Shown piece by piece: positions 9,774 through 21,707 of a stretch of DNA of 64,000 nt. The stretch is taken from contig ARYC01017057.1 of the NCBI GenBank assembly GCA_000711775.1, forward strand, positions 1-64,000, given 5' to 3'. The position numbers and the translations under genes were made by a program. This DNA comes from Oxytricha trifallax. Its lineage: Eukaryota; Ciliophora; Spirotrichea; Sporadotrichida; Oxytrichidae. Numbering within the stretch: the stretch's first letter is position 1; each line of letters begins with the position of its first letter. The notes under the pieces were generated by a model. The model was not told the origin of the DNA. It saw only the letters and a list, made by a program, of their open reading frames with translations, and did not search any database.

Positions 9774-12575
9774 AATGGAAAACGAACAAGGAAGTTAGGG
9801 CTCAATCCAATCTTTTAGCGAAAAGGAACATTATTTAAAAGCCTACTAAGCTGTTTTCACAGAGAATATAATACATCCTGCAGATGCTGAAGCTCCAGGA
9901 TTTTAAAAGTATAGAGCACCATAAAGGGGATGTAGAATCCAGCGCAAAAAGGAGGGGAAGAAAAGCCATTTATGATGGGGTAGGGTATCCCTTACTTATC
10001 GATAGGGCAAAGTTAATACTACCTACCAAGAATTATAACATTGAGAAGCTGCTTGAGCTTGAGGAGTTTAAACCACTGAAAGATTCAAAAGATCTCCCCA
10101 GGTTTATAAGCAAATACTTCCTTAACAAGACTTCAAAGTCTTTTTCAAAGTCTGTTAGAGCTTAAACCGTCGCCGGCCTTGACATTCAGCAAATGATAAA
10201 AGTAGATTTTAGTTAAATGCAGTAACCATACTTGCCCTTCTATACTCCTAAAGAAAACATATTTAATTCATAAAACACACTAACACCATTAGCCAACTAC
10301 GGAGCTAAGATTCAATCTGAGCTGACATCCAATTATTTGAGAGAATATATGCTTTTAAAACCCTAAGAAAGATATTAATTAATTAAGCAGATCTACCAAA
10401 GGAACAGCTGGAGCTTGCTGGAGTTCTTAATTAATCTTAAAACGACCTGTTCTTCAAATTTTTGCGATGGAATGTTTGGGCTTATACACGAATTGAACTT
10501 AAACTCTAAAATGGACTTACAGATAAGAACCCGACTGTTTGTTTAGTCCTTGCTATACTACAGAAATGAGCTTATTTAAATAGATCAAGACCTATTAAAA
10601 AATTCTATGACTCTACTTACTCTAAGGCCTAATTTAGAGTAAACCTTGGGACTCTCTAATTACATCTTTATAAATGAATTTGAGCAATTCTCCTAAATGC
10701 AAGAAGAGCTTGTTCTCCTTGACAGCAAAAACATCGGAATTACTCCTCTTATGGTGGGAACTTTTGCATAATTTAAAGTTGATCATAAGTGGATGGGTTG
10801 TTGCCCAACACTCTTTAGTGTCTGAACAAACCTTTCATAAAAGTATTAAAATAAAATAAATGGCTTAGATTGGTAGGGGAAATTCCAATAAACCTTGTCG
10901 GTGACTTTGTTTATATATGCGCGCTCTATCAATCAAGAAACTATAATGAGCCTTGACTAACTAATTAACAACATAAAAGATACTTTCATTAAAAAATGGG
11001 ACTATCTCGATCAAGCGAACTTTTCAATGCTGATAGCTTTAATATCAGTTGAATTGAAGGAAGGAAACCCAAGCTGGATTGGAAAAGTTGCAGAGATAGC
11101 TGAAGTAGTAAAATAATTTACTTTTATCAAAATTGAAAAGGGGCTAAAAACAAAGAACTGACTTGATTGCTGACTTAATTAATGGCAATCTATGCTCCAT
11201 TAAGCAGATAATTAAGAACCCCAAACATGTCGAAGACTTAAGCGGGTAGTAATTTTACAAAATGGTTGGTAGATTCAAAAAACTCAATTAGGGGAACGAC
11301 CAAGTTTAGAAGTTTTATTATGATCTTTAGGAAAAAATAACAAAGTAATCTTAGTAAATCAAAACATTAGAGGCAATGATAGGATTCAACTTCTTGGCAA
11401 TTTAGAAACTCTGCTTATCTTATTCTATGTGGACAAGTGAGATATTTTAATTTATCAACTTTGGTATCGGTAATGGAAAAACTTTGCTTTGTGCAATGAT
11501 TGCAGTAATGCTGACAAAAAAATTACTAAGGAGTACTATAATTTTGGGGAAAAATGATTATCTTATATTGCTGGATGAAAAAAAATTCTAAAATACTATG
11601 CTTAAAAGCAATTTTAATATCAAATACAATTAATATGAGAAAAAGCTTGGAGTTTAATATATGACTTAAAAGTATTTCGAGAGTCAAATATAGGATTAAC
11701 CGTTCACAGACTTCCTGAAGAACTCAATATTTAATGTGGACGAGTATGACTGGCTCATTTTCGAAGGCTCCCCTATGGCAATGTCTGACTGGACTCACTT
11801 CTTTAAGATTCCTCATAATCTAATATGCTTAAAAGGCTCAACGATAAATAAGAAAGAGGAGACCTGCTTGGATGTGGCATTTGGGGCGAAAGAGATAAAG
11901 TTCCCTACATTATCCTCCTTAAAATCAGATAAAACAGTTCATGAACTGTGTATGAAACAAACTATGAAAACCCCTGTTATTTTAGTAGCTTCGGATGCTT
12001 ATTATATAATCGACACATATTTCAAAATATATCGGGAGCTTCAATTCTATAGTATGAAGAGAGTTAAGGGATCTAAAGCGGATGCTTACTTGGAAGGCAA
12101 ATTTAATGTTAGAAATAGCAACAAAAGATTTGGGGTCTTACTTCTAACTGATAAGTAAGGCAGGGGAAAAGATCTTCAAACGTCAAAAGAAATTGAGGAT
12201 AGTGGTGGTCTTTACCTTATCATATGCGATGTATTCTCGAAGAGATCAACATAGTAAATAATAGGAAGTGTTGCAAGGCTAGAGGACAAAGGTTAATGGA
12301 GATATGTTTTGCTAATATCAGGCTTATAGGACACAGTTGAGCAAGCTATTCAATACAGACAGGAGTTTCTGGAAAATGAAAATCATATAAAATTCTCAAA
12401 ACTTAAGACGATACTGAGCTAATCCTACTAGCAATATCAAAATAAGTAGAGTCCTGATAAAAATGAAATTGAGGACTCTACCAATTAAGAATAAATAGAG
12501 GAAACTTAGAGGGAGATAAGCTCATTTGAAGATGTAAATGAGTCTTATCTAGAAAGCTAAAGTCTTTAACCTTGA
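9774..12575 (+). CDS. SecA-like motor ATPase
   Basis: The start is ATG 9774 (MENEQGSQGS) and the TGA is at 12573. From about 11140 to the stop the frame is unbroken (about 478 aa) and contains a SecA-type DEAD motor. The P-loop is FGIGNGKT (SecA GEGKT), Walker B is VDEYDWLIFEG (SecA VDEVD), motif V is QGRGKDL (SecA AGRGTD), then GGLYLIICDVF and QQIIGSVARLEDKG (SecA QLRGRAGRQGDPG). Bacterial SecA drives protein export; the role in a ciliate transposon is unknown, possibly as an ATP-driven DNA or protein motor. The upstream third (9774-11140) is homologous to the copy at 59365 but has about three frame breaks. A Lys/Gln-rich tail in another frame may extend to about 13070. Confidence 0.78.
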
Positions 12576-13137
12576 ACTAAAATACAAAATTCAAATAAGT
12601 CCCAACTAGAAAGAGCTGCTTCGGAGGATGTGTCGAAGTAGATGCAGCCCATCTTCTAATAATTAAAAAGAGTCGAATACTATTGATGAGGTCCCTTTTG
12701 GAAACAGTATACCTCTAACTCCTTAAGCAGGAATAAAATAACTTAAAATCTAAAGTAATCATGATTTAAATCTAAAATTTGTGAATTTAAGCAAATAGAA
12801 GTGTCTCAAAAAAAGAGCTATTTAAACCTGCGACAAGAGAGAAATGCAATCTAAGATTGAAGTCTTCAAACTGAAAAAGACCTAATCCAATTCAGTAAAT
12901 AAGCCGCAATTAAAAGTAAAGAAGCTATCTAAATGAAGAGCAAAAGCCATTTAGAAAATAAAATAAACTAGAATCTTTTATAAAAGAGATTTACAAGATC
13001 CAGGGTCAAAGAATGAGAATGGGAATATATTAGCAGAATAATTAAACAAATGTATGTTGCAAATAAAGTTTGAGTGATCATTTGTATTTAACTTTTGTTA
13101 ATATAATTAAAAGAATTAATGTTTTTTCAATTCAAAG

Positions 13138-13970
13138 TCACTTCATCACATTATTGTTGTCATTTAAATTGGGGTTTTGGAAAAGGGGGTTTCCATCTTA
13201 GTTGATTATTCCTGATTAATGCAAGTGCATTACCAACGATTTAAATTCCTTTAGCTCGTCCAATTACTCTTAAAGGCTACTCATCTCTAGGAGGACTCGT
13301 TTATTTTGCTAGTGGTATTTTTATTTGCTCTAATTTAATTATTGTTCTTCTTATTTGACCTCCTCAATTTCTTGGTGTCTTCGTTTTCTTTGAGAGCCTG
13401 GCTTTAAAAGGAAAGTTGACCGTCCTTTTTGTCCTAAATTAAATGTAAAATAAAATAGAAGTTACTGCTAAAGTTCAATGAGTTGTTGAGTGCCTGCACA
13501 AATTCTGGTCGCATTCCTACTTTCATGTTTTAGGATTTATTTAATCTGTCTCTTCGGTCTTCTTTAGCCTTTTAAACAATTTGCTAAGTGCCTTGAGTGT
13601 CGATAGTCATTATCATATCACATATCCATTATTTATCCAAATAGAGCCAGTCGCACTGGTCTGGGAGAAATGAAAGAGCTTGCTAATTCCTTTAAGCAAA
13701 ATCAATAAAGTCATCTGCAGTGAGTCCCTCTATTTAAGGAATGGCAGTAACGATTATTTTGTTTCTCTTGAGGTACTAAGAAAGTTAATTAAAATGTTAA
13801 AACATTCTTCTCTCCATTTATTATGCTCTTCAAAATATAAACGTTGGTGCAAGTCAATTTTGGTAACTAAGCGTTGCACTCTTGAGTTAGAAACTCTAGA
13901 GTTTCTTGCTTCCAATCTTTTATCGTATTTAATTTACATTGATTTCTGTGAGGCCTACTCCCCCGTCCAT
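13138..13970 (-). CDS. SecA-linked coiled-coil protein with two introns
   Basis: A probable ATG complement is at 13968-13970 and TGA complement at 13138-13140. The core PQIEGLTADDF, then LPDQCDWLYLDKQWICDM, is shared with the gene at 63254. Two small introns sit at the same places in both copies: about 13776-13803 (28 nt) and 13434-13465 (32 nt). The C-terminal half is charged, Gln-rich and coiled-coil-like, ending FKSLVMHLHQSGIINQDG. Frame changes lie near the N-terminus and once after the second intron. It is tail-to-tail with the SecA-like gene in both copies, suggesting joint function. The family is unknown to me. Confidence 0.72.
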
Positions 13971-14117
13971 GCTTCAATGTCAATAGCTTCGTTTAAAGTT
14001 TAAATTATTATATTTTTATTAGTAATTATTAAATAAGGAAATTAAATAGGGACTATTTGGTATCAAGAAAAATTTTTAACAGAAAAAAAATTCTCTATAT
14101 AGTAATCCTTCTTCACA

Positions 14118-15699
14118 TAATGTTTATAATTAATACTCTCGATGAATCATTTAAGAACTTTAAAATCAAAGATCACAGATTTTTTCTAGAAAACAAATGG
14201 GGAAATCCATTGTTAGTCTGGGGATTATGGATAGTCGTCAGATGAGAATTAAAACTCTAATTTTTAAGTTGACTAGAACTCTTAATACCATACCTCAAAT
14301 CTTCTAATGTACAAACCTCAGCATATTCAACCTATATAAATTAAATTGCTCAGAAATTAGGATTTTAGTTAGCTAGAGAAGCAAGTTCTGCAAAAAGTGA
14401 AAGCAGAAATCCCATACTACTGATCTATTTTGAAAGCAATTATCATAGTAAAAACGTTCAAGTAGTTGGACTCAATTTCAGAGATGGAACTGTTAAACAA
14501 ACTTCAACAAGGGAACGAGGTGAATGTGCATTAGCTAGAAATTATAAATCTGCAGATCTAGCAAAGAGTTGATAGCTCTACGGGATACGACACGAGAGGC
14601 CTAAGTAGCTTCAAGGAGACAAATGCTTTACGTAAATTAAAAAAATAAAGAGCTGAAGTAACCTCCCAGTCAATTGAAATTAAAGTAATTGATTGAAGAG
14701 CATAAAATGCCAATAAGCAATTTATAATGACGCTATAAAATGTCTAAAGCATAAATTTAAAACCCAGCACTATTTAATTAGTCAAATACTGCTGCTATAA
14801 AAAATAATACTTCATTAAAGCAAAGATAGCTACAACCTTTCCTTAATCGTTGCATAAAAGATTTCATATAGATGAACGGAAGTTTAAATAGCTGTGTGGA
14901 GGTGTAGCGGCATGTGCATAGTGTAACTTGTTGTAGAGTGTCAATATCAAGGATAAGGAATTTCTTGAAAGAAGAAAGTAATCTTAGCTTTAGAAAGCAA
15001 TACTACTTAAGTCCTCGAGTAAACATCTTAAAGTCCAAAATGTAGAGGTAGGTGGCAGTGATTTACTATATCCGAAACCTTTAAGACAGGAAAACTATAA
15101 TAAATATCGATGAAAGCCAAATTATATACAGCTATAATAGATCTAAGTCCTGGATTTCGCAAGGTTTACTTAATCACTCGACTTAGTCAAAAAGACTAGA
15201 TTAAATCGGAAACGTAGCAGGACTCTCCAATAAAATTGAACCATACTTTGTTGTCAATAAAGGAAAGACCTGTAGCCAAACTGTCTATTATTTTCTATTG
15301 CAGCTTGTACACCATTTAAACAACTAGGATGAAAATTGGAGAAAGGACACGATTTTAATGCTTGACAATGCATCATACCATAGGAGCGAGTTTTTAACAA
15401 GAAAACTCAGACCTATAAACATACCGACAGTATATCTCGGTCCTGACCATTTTATGCTTGCCCCAGTAGAAAGATTATTTCCCTAAATTAAAAGAGGGAT
15501 AACTTATAACTAATAAAACAAATAGACTAAATTACTTGCTCAAATTAAAACTAATAAAAGATATTTATAGAAGGTGTGCAATACTTAGATTAATTAGCTC
15601 GCTAAGTAAATATAAGACATTGATTGTCAGTGGGCCTAAAAATGCTTCATAAAGTCTTTAACAAGGGCCCTCAACGACTTAAGCCTTTAAAATATATGA
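14118..15699 (+). CDS. IS630/Tc1-type DDE transposase of the 10.1-kb element
   Basis: The C-terminal 270 codons (about 14890-15699) are one open frame with the whole catalytic triad: INIDESQIIYSY (Asp), TILMLDNASYHRS (Asp), and LGPDHFMLAPVERLFPQIK (Glu). The fold and spacing match the DDE_3/IS630 group, distinct from the TBE transposases here. A likely coiled or HTH N-terminal half (ELLNKLQQGNEVNVHQL at about 14490) lies in other frames, so about three breaks exist upstream. A possible ATG is at 14118. This enzyme would be expected to cut at the element's inverted ends. Confidence 0.75.
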
Positions 15700-17465
15700 G
15701 ACTATCCCTTATTATAAACTAGAAATTCCATCGTAGGTAAGTGCAACAATTGGTAAGTTTAACATTTTTGAAATTTAAATTGATTAATTAATTTAAAGAC
15801 TATAAAATGTATCAAATTATAAAAGAAATAGTTTGGTTGTTTAAAAATGCACCTTAAGTTACATATTATATTATGCACTCCAAATTATACTCAAATGTCA
15901 AATCCTAAAGATGCTTATGTAGGTTACAGAGCAACTAATAACATATTTTAATTTTTTTAAACGAAATAACAAATAAGAGGTATTTTAAGTCTCAAAATAA
16001 TACTATGTTGAAAAGTAATAGATGCATTCTTCGATTAAATAACTGAAATTTCATTTAAAATACATAATTTCTGATTTTTATGAGTATTTATTCGATGTAT
16101 TATTACTAAAATATAAAAGAATTTTTTTTTTCAATGACAAAACTCAGCGCTGATATCAGCTTATATATATCTCTGATATCAGCGCAGTTGAAATTAAATA
16201 AATAAAATCAATTTACAAATTTATTTTTAATTGTGATTTAAGACCAATTTATTCCGCTTTAAATTGGTAAGTAATTTTTTTATGTATATTTTTATAAGAA
16301 ATCATTGAATTTTTTTTCTAAATAATTATATATTTGCCCTTTAAAACAGTTAAAGGTCTTATATTTTTTTTTATGATTTTTATTTTACATATATAAAGAT
16401 AGAGATGATATCAGCTCTAAAATTTAGCTGTTATCAGCTCTTTATTACAATTTCTAAATTATATTCATCTTATAAGTTTAATTATATGGCAACATTTATT
16501 GTTAACTTTTGACTCTAATTATACTATTTTTTTACTTTTATATATAGAAATTTAATGATGAGCCGATATCCGCTCATATAACCGCTGATATCAGCTCTAA
16601 TTAATTTGTTATACCTTATAATATAAAAACTAAGTAAAAGGTTTAGTACATTTATTCAAAACACTTTAAACTTCATTACTTTTAAATTGTCTTATAACTA
16701 AATTGTTAATAATTTTGACTTCAATAAGTAGTTTAATAACTTTAAAGAGTAATTTCTTGTTAACTTATGATTATATAAAACCTCATGCAAAAGATAATAC
16801 TTATAATAAATATTTTACCAAAATCTTATTAAGGTAAACATAAAAACCTAAATTGACCTTTATAGACAAGGCATCTAACTATAAGAGAATTATTATAAAA
16901 ATTTTGTAAATTGTTTCGAGAATCAACAGCATTTATTTGATACATTTTATTATAAGCACAGATATCAGAGTAAGAAGAGCTGATATCATCCCAAACATTT
17001 TATAATTAAATATAATAAATAAATTAGTGATCTGAAATTATAGATTTAATTTTTGTTTAATGAAGCAATAATTTACACTTAAAATACTAAAATAAATAAG
17101 TGAAGAAGATGGAATATGATTGATACTTATAACTTTTCAAATAAACTTCTTAAATAAGTTTGAGGGCGTCCTTGACATATAAAATGACATAAATATTATT
17201 AAGGGCCTTTTCGTAATATTTTATTTATAAAGTTTCAGAAAGAATGAATTTAAATATAATAAAGTTAAAGGAAGCAAGTACTATATTAACTTAATCATTA
17301 AATTTATTAATAAATTAAAAAAATAGGATGGAGGTGTCTTTGTTTCATGATCATACGTGAACAATTCGAAAGCCTAAAATAAAATATTTATTCTACAGCA
17401 AAACTTGAAATATAAATTATCGAAACAAACAAACAAATCAATAATTAAAAATTACTTTCGACACA
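15700..17465. promoter_or_regulatory. AT-rich spacer with repeated GATATC-centred palindromes
   Basis: At least seven copies of palindromes built on GCTGATATCAGC lie between 16144 and 16995, including a hairpin at about 16147-16185 (GCGCTGATATCAGC ... CTGATATCAGCGC) and variants CCGATATCCGCTCAT at 16563 and AGAGCTGATATCATCC near 16990. There is no coding tract. The fold-back element with the same ends (56386-57196) carries GCGGATATCCGC copies, so these may be binding sites for an element protein or the promoter of the methyltransferase gene; that is inference. Confidence 0.55.
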
Positions 17466-19080
17466 ATGGGAAGAGGCAAGGAGGCAAAACTAATCAGAGC
17501 ATCCAACAGCTAAAAAGAAAGTGGAATTATAGCGGCATATCCCTGCTTGTATTGTAGACAATTAAACAGAATAAATCAGCATTTTTCTTCAAGAAATATA
17601 AATGGGCATGTAAAAACTTCACAGAAAACTATTCTCTCAGATCAGAACATTTCACTCATAGATTTCAAAGCAGTTGAGGGTAGAGATTATGAAAAGACTA
17701 GCCATAAAATACAGGAATTTAAAAAACCAGATGCAAAGTTTTAAATGAAAATAGAAACTTAATACTGTAGAGATTAAATTAATTACTTTACGAGAGACTA
17801 TGACTACGAAAGCGGTGATGAGAAAATGGAAATTGAGAAAAAATAATTTAATGAAGTTCTTAACAAATTTTAATAAAATTGATTTCTAAATTAATTGGAA
17901 AAAATAAATATTACTCCAGATAGGAAACCAGATTTTTTGTATGAAATTAATGAGCAGCTTCAATGCAAATAAGAAATGATAAATCATTTAATAAAGTGTC
18001 AATAAATTTAGAAATAAAATAAAAAGGCTGAGAAAGTAATTATTGATTTTGTCTCACCTGATAATAAAAACAAAAAAGTTGCCTAGAAGATTAAAGCCAT
18101 CTCATATAGTTAAATATCTATACATGAGTTCTCAAAACAAATCCTCTAGCATTAAATCTAAGTTTACAAGACAATAATTTACAAAAGTAGCACACAGTTA
18201 ACAAATTTATAAACGAAAGCTTTAAATATCTCCTCGAACTTGTGGAAGAAGTCTTAAATTATTTGTACTCAGAACAATAGATGATACTTAGTGAGACTAT
18301 TCAGCAAATTTAGCAACAAAGCCAAGTAGATTTCAAATAGATTAGAGAATAAATTCATGAAGAACGGTAAAAATATGATAAAATCTTTGAAACTTATCAA
18401 GGCATTCGAGAAAAATTAGATGAAAATTCAGAAAAAAAACTTAAAAAAAATAGATAAAATCCCTTCAATCCCCATTAATGCAGATTTAACAAAAAAAGGA
18501 TTCTGAAAAAGTTTATCAAGTGTTCATTAAACAATTTACGGATAGAAGTTTTCAGCAGTAGCAATAGACTACGCCTGGCCAATATATTTTAAAACTGAGA
18601 GTGGAAAATAATTTATTCCTTATTATACTTTATCAATGAAAGATCTTTATGAATTAGAAATCGAAGACTATCTTTTCATGTGGACAGTGGCTCAAAAATT
18701 CGTTGATGCAATAGCTTTCATGCTTCTAAAAGGTTGCAGGTAAGGAAATAACGTTGTTAATTTTATTTAATTTTAGAATAGTTGATTCTATTTGTTGGAT
18801 TAAGAAAGGTCAAAATAAGAAATACAAAAAAAGACCTGGATATCACGTTCGCCATAGCAATGAGATTTGCCTGATAGGTTTAAAAGGAAATGTACCACCT
18901 ACTATGAATTCTTTTACTGATGACGATATCATTGAAACCATACCAGAGAAGAATTCAGCAAAACCAGAAGCCTTGAAAGATATCATTGAAAAGATGTGCT
19001 TAGGTGGGCATTATTTAGAGTTATATGCTCGGGAAAATAACCAAAGCGACGGATGGGTGTCAGTTGGAAATGAGATATGA
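17466..19080 (+). CDS. MT-A70 family adenine methyltransferase-like gene (MTA9/METTL14-like)
   Basis: The ATG at 17466 gives MGRGKEAKLIRASN with a CPY/CLYC motif, then a long coiled-coil part and an MT-A70 domain: FSAVAIDYAWPIYF, YYTLSMKDLYEL, YLFMWTVAQKF, ICWIKKGQNKKYKKRPGYHV, EICLIGLKGN, LELYAR and a C-terminal DGWVSVGNEI. The catalytic DPPW of active enzymes reads DYAW, as expected for a non-catalytic partner such as METTL14 or ciliate MTA9. A 37-nt intron (18740-18776) interrupts the domain. Two in-frame TGAs (near 17879 and 18502) and about two frame changes, one at an A run, suggest decay. Ciliate MTA1/MTA9 complexes place N6-methyladenine on DNA; a transposon-borne copy is unusual. Confidence 0.8.
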
Positions 19081-19593
19081 GTCTACATGTCAATTAAATT
19101 TAATTTGCATTTAAATTTCATTCTAAACTTCAAAAATTTTACCTAATAATGAAAGTTATATTAGTTTATAAGTTTAATGAAATAAAATTAATAAATCTTA
19201 AACGAACAATGATTTACTAATAGAAGAGAAGCATCATCTGGAGCACATTATCCAAAGAAATAAATTTCCCGAGGAATCTAAATATTTTAATGGGTAAATC
19301 ACATGGTACCACCCATTTTAACATAATATTTACAAAATATAAATACTATCCTTCAACATAACTTTCTTGATATGAATAACTGATGCTTTAAATAGAGTAT
19401 AGTGTGCAATAAGCAGAACAAAGAGCGCAAATACTCATAAATTTACTTCAATGCCACTGCCAAATGCTAGTCGGCAATAATCAGTAGATAAATCCACATA
19501 TTCATCATAATTATATTTGCTAATCACATTAATTATAGTTATTTATATTTATATATCTTTATTACAATAAATAAGCTGCTTAATTGAAAGTGA

Positions 19594-20058
19594 GAATTGA
19601 ATATGATCTAAAGTGGCAATAAGGAGAGCGGAAAGTATTGTCCTCACCATCACTACCTAAGAGTACTAACTCAGACTCTAACACAACAACGACATTTCAT
19701 CGAAATCAGTTGTGGCCTTTTAAGCACCTAAACATTCTTATAAACAACTAGCAGCACTCCTTTTGTTTAATTATATTATTACCAGCTAAAGTAGATTATA
19801 ACTTAAATGAAAAGATAACAGTATTGTGATGATAGGCTTGGAGAAGCAATCTGTGTTGCAATACTCACAGAAAATGGCCTGGTCATTTACGGAGACAGAG
19901 GACTGGCCACTAAGAATGGATTACAGGTCTTGATTGATGTACCTAATGAACTAACCAAATGCCACTACAAGGAAATAAAAATATATTTTGAATATTATTA
20001 TTAAATATTTATAAAAAGAATTAATTAAACGTATTAATTTATAATTAATATTCTGTGA
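19594..20058 (+). CDS. Candidate MDS or small gene, unknown
   Basis: The frame is open for 155 codons in the ciliate code with a possible ATG at 19603 and TGA at 20056. It has the strongly protein-like stretches RLGEAICVAILTENGLVIYG and LQVLIDVPNELTKCHYKEIK. It is richer in G+C than its flanks. No family is recognised. It may be a macronuclear-destined segment rather than a complete gene, since the product looks cut at both ends. Confidence 0.45.
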
Positions 20059-20163
20059 TTTATCCTGTTAGAATGCAGTTATACTATAAATTCAATGCTA
20101 ATAAATGCATGTTCCTTCTATTTAACCAAATCTTATGAAATATTATCTTACATTTAAGTATAA

Positions 20164-20328
20164 AGAGGATAATTAAATGTATCTTCTAAAATATTAGAAA
20201 CAGAGAAAACTTGGGAATGTGTGATACTTAATGGCGAATAAGATGTTATCAGAAAGTATAATGCTATAGACTTAAGAGGATAGTTATTGATATAATGGTT
20301 GATTATAATTGGAAATTAGTTGTTTTGA
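20164..20328 (+). CDS. Candidate coding fragment
   Basis: About 55 open codons with protein-like sequence (TEKTWECVILNGEQDVI, YNAIDLRGQLLIQW) ending at TGA 20326. There is no ATG in a sensible place, so it reads as a fragment or MDS. It follows the tract at 19594-20058 on the same strand and could belong to the same gene after removal of the AT-rich DNA between. Confidence 0.35.
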
Positions 20329-20779
20329 CCTGGTAAAATGACTCATCTTTGATAAACTTGTCGTTAGTGTAATGAAATTTACTAATTAATTTAATCAATT
20401 TCACAGTATATATTATATTTTTATTTATTTTTAATAAATATTAATCATGAAGTTCAATATTAATATAATTAGCAGTTTATATTAAATTCTCATAATAAAA
20501 AATCTAAATGTAATAAGAAAAGGTTTTAATTCAATAATTTCTCACATAATTCCAATTTTCTTAGCTTTTATCTTCTTTGATCATATCCCAATCGATTGCT
20601 AATAACATCCTCTTTCACTTAGCTTATATTTCTTTGTTTCTTATGTAATTGAATTTTGTGATAACTATTTTAAAATCAAGTTTAATTAGCATACAAGATT
20701 TAATAATTATATAACAATCTAATTTATATTTGTTATTTTTCTATAGGATTGTAAAAACATATAGAATATAATGAATTAT

Positions 20780-21199
20780 TCACAATATATCCATCCTATT
20801 CCATATTACAAACTAAAAAATTTACAATTATCTAGGATCTAATTGGCTTAATCTAATATGCTTATTCTTACCAAATGTAATTGGCTTATTTATTGTAAGC
20901 CAACAAATTCTTGAATTGGTACCAAATTTAGCAAACCATTAACTCTCAGGGCATGGTATTAACTACTCAGCTTCTAAATAATCAAAGTCTGCCAGGGCAA
21001 CGAATAAATCTTTCATTAAGCAGCTACAGAGTAAATCACCAAATTTCTTATAAAATGGAAACTCAAAGTCTAACACTCTCCCCTTCTTATGCTTGCTCTT
21101 GAAATCATAAAAATCTTGAATGAAGCACATAAGTTGACAATTCAACTTTATAATTTGCACTCTGACATCTTTGATGACTTATATTTAGTTAATATTTCA
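20780..21199 (-). CDS. Candidate MDS coding tract, unknown
   Basis: Minus-strand frame open for about 140 codons in the ciliate code (FYDFKSKHKKGRVLDFEFPF, LMKDLFVALADFDYLEAE, LTINKPITFGKNKHIRLSQL). There is no clear start codon; an upstream TGA bounds the frame at about 21200 and it stops at 20780-20782. No family is recognised. It lies about 370 bp left of the TBE at 21571. Composition and length are those of real coding sequence. Confidence 0.5.
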
Positions 21200-21707
21200 G
21201 CTATTAATCTATTAAAAGAAAGAAACGTCAAATGATGAATCACGGATCGTAATCATACCGATCTGACTGAATTAAGTATGATAATAGTTTCATATCAAAA
21301 ATATTGTTGAAGCAAGATAAACTTAAAACCTTCCTAATAAAAAAACGAAGAATTTCTTCTCTTGAGTAATTATATGGATTGTTAACCCAATATTATATTT
21401 GAAACAAATGAACAAACATCACTCAACACTAAAGGTAATAATAGTTGATGAAGAAAAGAAAGATAGCAATAGACGAGTCTAAAAGCAACTTTACTTCCAG
21501 AGCATTTATCAATTAACAATAAATTAAAAACCAGATTTTAAACTAAGTTTTTAATTTCTCTTTAGGCACTCAAACCCCAAAACCCTTTCAGTAGTTTGAT
21601 TGAGTTTTTGATTTATAAAAGTAGACTATTAACGCATACTTTATTTGGGTTTTAATAGGATTTATGTAGGGGTTTAATGTTTAAATGTCAGTAATTTAAG
21701 TGAGTAT

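Larger units (their letters stand above)
9016..19146. mobile_element. 10.1-kb transposon with SecA-like ATPase, DDE transposase and MT-A70 methyltransferase genes
   Basis: Inverted ends: AGGTAAAATTTTTGAAGT at 9018 and its complement ending at 19144, 27 of 28 bases matching through GAATGAA. The flanks allow a short duplication (AATA or TAA) but cannot settle its length. Inside are a 120-aa ORF (-), a SecA-like ATPase gene (+), a coiled-coil companion (-), an IS630/Tc1-type DDE transposase gene (+) and an MT-A70-like gene (+) whose stop lies about 65 bp from the end. The same ends occur on the fold-back element at 56386-57196. The gene set matches no family I know. That all of it moves as one unit is inference from the ends and the transposase. 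Confidence 0.72.

Noticed and set aside
9650-9780. Left end of the 10.1-kb element placed next to the SecA-like gene
   Set aside because: No inverted partner exists there; the AGGTAAAATTTTTGAAG pair at 9018 and 19144 is much stronger.
16144-16995. CRISPR array
   Set aside because: The GATATC palindromes are short, unevenly spaced and variable, in a eukaryotic genome.
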